In this document: positions 59,801 through 64,000 of the stretch, piece by piece
Layout: each line of letters starts with the position of its first letter
Position numbering within the stretch: the first letter of the stretch is position 1
Assembly (NCBI GenBank): GCA_001247695.2
Contig: LGRX02035313.1
Span: 1 to 64,000, forward strand
DNA: 64,000 nt
Direction: 5' to 3'
Source: Cymbomonas tetramitiformis
Taxonomy: Eukaryota; Chlorophyta; Pyramimonadophyceae; Pyramimonadales; Pyramimonadaceae
The notes under the pieces: generated by a model
Databases searched by the model: none
Seen by the model: the letters and a program-made list of their open reading frames with translations, nothing else
Told to the model about the DNA's origin: nothing
Position numbers and translations under genes: made by a program

Positions 59801-60506
59801 TAGAGATAGAAGCGTGAAGCCATTATGACGCTCCGCTCTTAGCAAGCTCGTTTTTGCACGGGAATTGGTGTGACGTTTGTGCCGTGAAGGGCCCCGCACC
59901 TGCTCCGGCTTTGAAATTTCGATATCCAACTCCATGTATCCACCAGCTTGAAACCCAAATCTCTCAAATATTTCGCTGTTCGATTCACTCGGCTCCACGA
60001 CGAAACTGAGAGGGAGAACGGCACATTCAATTTTGGTCCTAGTTAAAGAAATCAGTTTAATTTTCAACAGAAGTAAAGCACTGAAATTACAAGAGGGTTA
60101 TTTAACACTGGGCATGCGTCACGTGTTTCCCAACGTTCCGGCAAGAAAAAAATGCCTATATGTATGCACCAAGACCGCATTGAGCGGAAAAGCGCTCGAC
60201 AGAAAGGATCCCGCCTGGCTCGAAAAGGTTGGCAAAACTTGCAGTTTGACACCCTTCACACCATCTGGGGCGATATCATCGAAGGGGGAAAACCGGTGAA
60301 AGCAGATACGCTATACTCGGCCCCATCCAGGTGTCAAATCAGTTGGGCAAGAATCATATAGTTATGCCGCTTGTCGCCGCGGGACGGTCTTTAAGCAGGG
60401 TGAAGGGGAATAACCTTTTCTCGCCAATAATACCAAACGCGGACTGGAAGCAGGATGCTAGCAGCACTTGCAGGAGCACTCGAGAATACTTATCTTTCTC
60501 CACCAT
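47870..60506 (-). CDS. Seven-transmembrane GOST-type protein with long cytosolic tail, many exons
   Basis: N-terminal exons: 60506-60415, 60005-59900, 59830-59776, 59659-59602, 59354-59291 (phases fit). They give a signal peptide (SRVLLQVLLASCFQSAFG) and a lumenal domain with EIFERFGFQAGGYMELDIEI, like the GOLD-fold domain of GPR107/TMEM87/GPR180. A lumenal exon may lie near 58,800-58,912. Membrane exons: 57261-57137 (TMFMSFLLLWLALAMLQGAN), 56142-56056 (TPLHKVMLLVPCLKLIHLAL), 55379-55310, 54916-54827 (GILLLMAKGWLITRRSL), 53596-53369 (two membrane segments, then NVRLLRLQIVSLQ), 53110-53006, 52471-52366 (VFRLRIPNPFN). Phases fit except one or two missing exons near 54,500 and 52,000. Tail exons: 51760-51665, 51426-51373, 51169-51065, 51016-50710, 49764-49568, 49314-49261, 48948-48844, 48615-48237, perhaps more to 47,870; acidic and Ser/Pro-rich (LEDEEEELIKHKPSEH). 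GOST proteins act in Golgi-endosome traffic; the membership is by pattern, not search. Confidence 0.7.
48020..48140. repeat. Short repeat, ~39 bp unit
   Basis: Two near-perfect and one or two degenerate copies of CATCACTGCACGCGTGCTGC then GCGCTGCTGATGCTCGCTG near the 3' end of the GOST-like gene. Confidence 0.75.
49015..49258. repeat. Intronic minisatellite, ~58 bp unit
   Basis: About five copies of a unit with GCACCAGGTCTTCTTGTGAG and GGCATCAATGAGGGTGGGGA between the GOST tail exons at 49,314-49,261 and 48,948-48,844. The first unit borders the exon directly, so the splice donor at 49,260 may derive from the repeat (CTCGCAAGAAG context). Confidence 0.85.
49785..50665. repeat. Intronic minisatellite, 40 bp unit, ~22 copies
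   Basis: Unit GCCACTGCCTTCATCGCATG plus GGGCGCGCCACGTGTCGCGA. Nearly every copy carries the palindromes GGCGCGCC (or GCACGCGCC variant) and CACGTG. It fills the intron between GOST tail exons 51,016-50,710 and 49,764-49,568. The 40-bp period shifts frame each copy, so all three frames stay open by composition; the long apparent proteins are not genes. Confidence 0.92.
52677..52795. repeat. Intronic repeat, ~43 bp unit, three copies
   Basis: CCCCTGGTCCAACCTCATGC then TTGGGTAAAATTCCGCT, three copies, inside the intron between GOST membrane exons 53,110-53,006 and 52,471-52,366. Confidence 0.85.
53860..54460. repeat. Intronic repeat, ~86 bp unit with variants
   Basis: About seven copies of a unit with TATTGGGTGCGATCTGCTCT, GAGCCTGATGAACCCGGATC and CATACAGACTCGTGG. 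Two unit types (GCGAGAGCC and GCTCTGAGCC) alternate, and the first two copies lack the second half. It lies between exons 54,916-54,827 and 53,596-53,369, where a transmembrane exon may be missing. Confidence 0.88.
55455..55915. repeat. Two adjacent intronic arrays, 31 bp and 27 bp units
   Basis: Twelve or so copies of GAGCCAGCATGAGGCGCAAA plus GGGGAAGAAGG (55,455-55,830), followed without a gap by three to four copies of GGTTCCACGTGAAGAGCCTC plus CAGGG (55,824-55,915). The first array varies in G and A run lengths. Both lie in the intron between exons 56,142-56,056 and 55,379-55,310. Confidence 0.9.
56335..56945. repeat. Intronic minisatellite, 54 bp unit, ~11 copies
   Basis: Unit GTGGTGACCAGGCGTGCACG, CTCCACTCAGTGTGATAAAG, AAACTGAGACTGAG. 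Middle copies (GACCAGG, TGTGATAAAG) are almost identical; the outer ones carry GAGCTGG and TGCGATGAAG, which suggests growth from the centre. It lies in the intron between exons 57,261-57,137 and 56,142-56,056. The 54-bp period keeps frames open on both strands. Confidence 0.92.
57395..58640. repeat. Intronic minisatellite, 53 bp unit, ~23 copies
   Basis: Unit GCGTAGAAGTGGGCGCTCGC, CTGGTGCTAGGTGACAAGCC, ACCACTTCGGAGT. Ends are well conserved while the middle (58,100-58,450) has many small deletions, unlike the other arrays. It lies in the long intron between the lumenal and the first membrane exons of the GOST-like gene. Confidence 0.92.
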
Positions 60507-60509
60507 ATT

Positions 60510-61370
60510 TTTTTCACGCAATATTCGGTACAGGCTTGCTAAGAACCCTCCACTTTCCCGGCTCAAACTGCGAACATAATAGGTTTTTCACGCGAGTGAC
60601 GCGAACGCGGAGTGCCTTAGGTAGGTGCCTTGAGAAAGTTTTACGACTGTTGGGAGCATCTACGCGGAAAAACTAAGGTATGCACCCTCTCGCCATAGTC
60701 TCGAGAAGCTATGGAAGTGGCGCCTCGTAGTGAAAGAAATCAAGGTCGCTTTGCACACGCTCTGTGCAGTGCAGCAAGCAACACGAAATTAGCATACTTC
60801 AGGAGTTTCACGACATTAGACAACTCAAATAATTAAGATGGCTTATATCTATTAAAATATGAGATTTGTATGGCAAAATTTCGAGCACTGTACGCGCGAA
60901 CGTACTTTTACTTACTCACACCGTATTCTGTATCACTTGCTGCTGTATGTTGAAGTAGAGAGGTTCATATTGTCACTTTGAAGGACTTGAGTTTGACACT
61001 TCCTTCGCTTGACGTTGAGGTTGATTGAGCCCATCGCATCGTTTCATCATCGTATCGTATCCAACGTATGCCCTACAGGTGACACTGTGACACACGACAG
61101 GGCACACAGCTGAGACTTCCTCCCTCGCCGGGCGGGGGAGCCATCGCATCCATCACCATCAGCATCATCGGACAGTCATCAGACCAAGAGACCATCGCAT
61201 CGCACCATCCGACCATGACCATGACCATCACACACGATCGGCACCAATTTCACCAATCTTAAAGACGATCGAGATCTCTCGATGGAAGGAATCCTACGTT
61301 CGTGTTCGTACGTTCGTACGTGGTATATATTGGGGGAAAATCTTTAGATTGTCCCCCTCTTTGAAAAATC
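60510..61370. other. Upstream region of the GOST-like gene
   Basis: The promoter should lie here, on the minus strand above 60,506. I see no firm element. A CATCG/CATCAC-rich stretch occurs at 61,020-61,235 and the palindromic CGTACGTTCGTACG at about 61,306-61,319. Confidence 0.4.
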
Positions 61371-61373
61371 CGG

Positions 61374-61473
61374 TTATGTGACACACATGCACTGCAGTAT
61401 GTACCCCCCTAGCTACCCTAGCTACCCTAGCTAATCAGTAATCACAACTGTGAAGCAAGACTAGGATCTCGGA
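61374..61473. repeat. Direct repeat, copy 1 (~100 bp)
   Basis: From TTATGTGACACACATGCACT through three CTAGCTACC units to GACTAGGATCTCGGA; nearly identical to 61,818-61,913. On the minus strand both copies encode the same end, EILVLLHSCDY or EILVLLHNCDY, before a stop. Confidence 0.88.
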
Positions 61474-61817
61474 AGGGTCTTCATGACACACTGCAATCAG
61501 TACCTGAACCTGCAGTGCGCACCAAAATTCATGAAAATGAACCAATTCAGGCACTATATGCCATCCAAGACTCTGAAATGTGAGCAGCACCAAAGCAATG
61601 AGTCCATCACCAAAAAACAAAGCAGAACTCAAAGAAGGGAGGTGGGTGGGAAAAACACCCTTCTTTGAAACCAATTCAAACTGCGGAGCCGAACTCTCAC
61701 AGAGTTCGAAACCTTATACCACGTAGTGGTACCTTCTTTCCCGTCTGTCACATAACCTTAGTTATGTGACACAGCACCTCTCGCTCCGCTCGTTGCACTG
61801 TGACACATAACATTCAA

Positions 61818-61913
61818 TTATGTGACACACATGCACTGCAGTACCCCCCTAGCTACCCTAGCTACCCTAGCTAATCAGTAATCACAATTGTGAAGCAAGA
61901 CTAGGATCTCGGA
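61818..61913. repeat. Direct repeat, copy 2 (~96 bp)
   Basis: Matches copy 1 except for a four-base deletion (TATG after GCAG) and one substitution (CAATTG for CAACTG). The ~345 bp between copies contains further TTATGTGACAC strings (61,755 and 61,818). Confidence 0.88.
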
Positions 61914-62624
61914 GACAGACAAAGATCTGAAGAGCACTCTAACGACGAAACACGTCGAAATGCACCTGCTAATGTGAACTACGCCGTAAAGCAACAGACC
62001 ATTGGCAGATGAGGAATTCACTTGCCTCCAAGTACTCCACTGAGCTTGTAAGCATCTAAGGATTCCCGCACAAGCTAACGAAGCTCCGAAACGCATTGAA
62101 CTCGATACATCCCAAAAGAACGTGCGAGTGAAATTCGGCACGAGACCTGCCTACCGCCGTTCTAATTCACGAACGCACATTCTACGACGATATGCCGCAA
62201 GCCGATAAGGCCCTTTTCATTCGAAACCTTGACACTAGCGATAAGCCAGAGCACCACAAAGGCGATATGCCCATAACAACTTCGGGATTACGTTGCTTAC
62301 GCACTAGTTAGCATTAAGCCAACAACATTCATTCCAGAATACTCAACAGCAGCGATAAGCCGAGTTGACCAGGCGTTAAGCCATCCCACCAAAGCTTGAA
62401 GCCCGGTCTAGCAACAACTAACGTTGTTGTAACAACGACAATCCAGCTTTTGAAATCATCTTAAGACAGTTCGAAGCTAGTCTTTCTCATTCGATTCACG
62501 CAAGCTCCTAAGGCTTCGCCTTCCTTGCTTGGTTCTCAGCCACTACTTTCTTCGCCTTTTTAAGGCGTTGTTGATCTTCCTCGATTTAAACAACCGCCTC
62601 CTCCTCAAACTCATTCGCTACTGG

Positions 62625-63040
62625 CTACCCGTACTGAAAAGCGATACTGAAAATCTGCGCTTGGCTCTCCGACCATTTCATAGCCGCCTCCAATTTTGCG
62701 TTCACCTCTTCTAAAACTCGCAGTCCGTTTTCTGAAAAACCTTCCTCCGACAACGAGTCCAATTCTGCTTTCGCTTTGAAGAAAAAGGAGTCGGCTGCAT
62801 CCACTACATCAAACTGACGCTTGCACGATAAATCTTCCAACTTCGAACCACCTGCTCCCAAGTGAACAAATCCTCCTGACGCCCACGAGACTGGGCGCTG
62901 GAGCTTTCTCCTAGTGGGCAGCGCCACCACCGATTGTAACATCGCGTCAAAATTACGACCACTCGTCGCTACTCTGCTACGTTGTTCGCAAATTAACGTC
63001 GCCAGGTACGACTGAATCGGATCGTCGTCGTCATAGGATG
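62625..63040 (-). pseudogene. Unrecognised coding piece, ~135 aa
   Basis: From about 63,040 down an open frame reads DPIQSYLATLICEQRSRVAT, MLQSVVALPTRRKLQRPV, GAGGSKLEDLSCKRQFDVVD and NGLRVLEEVNAKLEAAMKWS, ending FSIAFQYG at 62,625. The helical, charged pattern with a conserved-looking centre resembles the gag-like part of a retroelement (for example DIRS or Ty3 type), but this is only a resemblance. No start or partner gene is seen. Confidence 0.4.
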
Positions 63041-63478
63041 CACATCACAACGATTGCCTTGGATTTCAAATAGCAAGCGATAATAATATATGGCGACACT
63101 CATTATATCACGATTGGACACACAATTGGAAACACACAACATGAATACTTACATACTTACTTTACTTCCAACTTTTGTGACATCTCAATAAATTATGCTT
63201 ATATCATATCTACCACAAGATACATATTTACATGCATATCATCGTACTCACTCCTAATATGGGTGAAAGCTCTCTTTGTCTAAGCCTTGTGTTGAATGAT
63301 ATCTAGGAACCTCCTCCTTCTACAGCCAGTTATGTTATTTACAAAACCAGCCTTTCCTTGGGCTTCTCGACACTTGCACTTGATGTTTTGTTTATCAGCT
63401 TCCTTGGAGGCTTGCCTTGGTGTCTTTGGCACTGGAGGCCTCTTGAAATCGTCATGAAATTTGAGCCGCATTGATACT

Positions 63479-64000
63479 TGTGGGCCTGCAACACCAACCC
63501 TCCCCCTTGCTCCCCATATGTCATACCTCCCATGCAGCGTAGCCTACGTATCTACATGCTTATGATGATAAAGGCTTAAAGGGTATTCTTAGAGGAGGGT
63601 GCAATGCAGAGAGCTAGGGAGAGAGAGGCTGCATTCACTGGTGATGTGGAGGCTGCAACAAGAGCGACAGCTGTGGCAGCATTTGGAGCTGCAGGGCCAC
63701 AGGGGGGAAGCAGTGCTGGTGGGCCTGCGACACCAACCTCCCCCTTGCTCCCCATATGTCATACCTCCCATGCAGCGTAGCCTACACGTTAAGAGGTTGA
63801 TGATCATACAAGGTGTTCTTGGAGGGAGGGAAGTGCAATACAAGAGAGCTAAGTGCTAAGGGGGGTGGGTGTATTCACCTGGTGCTGTGGAGGCTGCACC
63901 AAGAGCAGCAGCTGTGGCAGCATTTGGAGCTGCAGGGCCAGAGGGGGGAAGCAGTACTGGTGGGCCTGCATGCAACACCAACCTCCCCCTTGCTCCCCAT
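63479..64000. repeat. ~240-bp tandem duplication, cut by the window end
   Basis: GGGCCTGCAACACCAACC followed by TTGCTCCCCATATGTCATAC recurs at 63,481, 63,720 and 63,961, and GGCAGCATTTGGAGCTGCAG at 63,677 and 63,917. On + the unit is open: AVAAFGAAG, then a Gly/Ser/Pro stretch, the two complete copies differing mostly by single bases. It may be a duplicated exon of an Ala/Gly-rich protein that continues beyond the window. Confidence 0.8.

Overview
This is eukaryotic nuclear DNA, most likely from a green alga of the prasinophyte type. The placement is an inference. It rests on spliceosomal GT-AG introns, GC-rich exons set among AT-rich spacers, a plant-type 7-dehydrosterol reductase, a hydrolase with a transit-peptide-like N-terminus, and many private minisatellites. 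I saw no operons, rRNA, tRNA or CRISPR.

Layout. (1) 1-5,000: 7-dehydrosterol reductase (DHCR7/DWF5) on +, seven exons, N- and C-terminal ends not found. (2) 5,000-8,500: mostly empty, with one orphan coding segment on -. (3) 8,563-15,991: a complete nine-exon gene on + for a coiled-coil/ankyrin protein of about 653 residues. (4) 16,000-30,000: a transposon island. Three copies of a 1.9-2.0 kb element with ~105-bp terminal inverted repeats and 9-bp target duplications (Mutator-like) are packed with ordered hairpins. Two form a tandem dimer at one site and the third is alone. They interrupt a decayed gag-like protein family that ends in an unrecognised domain with the motif SAYGF, present three times. 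(5) 30,000-34,500: two divergent coding units of possible transposon origin around a 42-bp repeat array. (6) 34,500-41,100: AT-rich, with relics and inverted repeats. (7) 41,218-43,396: a complete six-exon alpha/beta hydrolase on -. (8) 47,870-60,506: a very large gene on - for a signal-peptide-bearing seven-transmembrane protein of GOST (GPR107/TMEM87/GPR180) type with a long cytosolic tail; most of its large introns hold their own minisatellite. (9) 60,500-64,000: direct repeats, a relic coding piece and a ~240-bp tandem duplication cut by the window end.

Three genes (ankyrin, hydrolase, and most of GOST) could be assembled by hand with matching intron phases throughout, which is the strongest internal support for them. 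The four multi-exon genes are unrelated housekeeping or structural genes and suggest no common pathway. The most novel material is the hairpin element and the SAYGF family it sits in.
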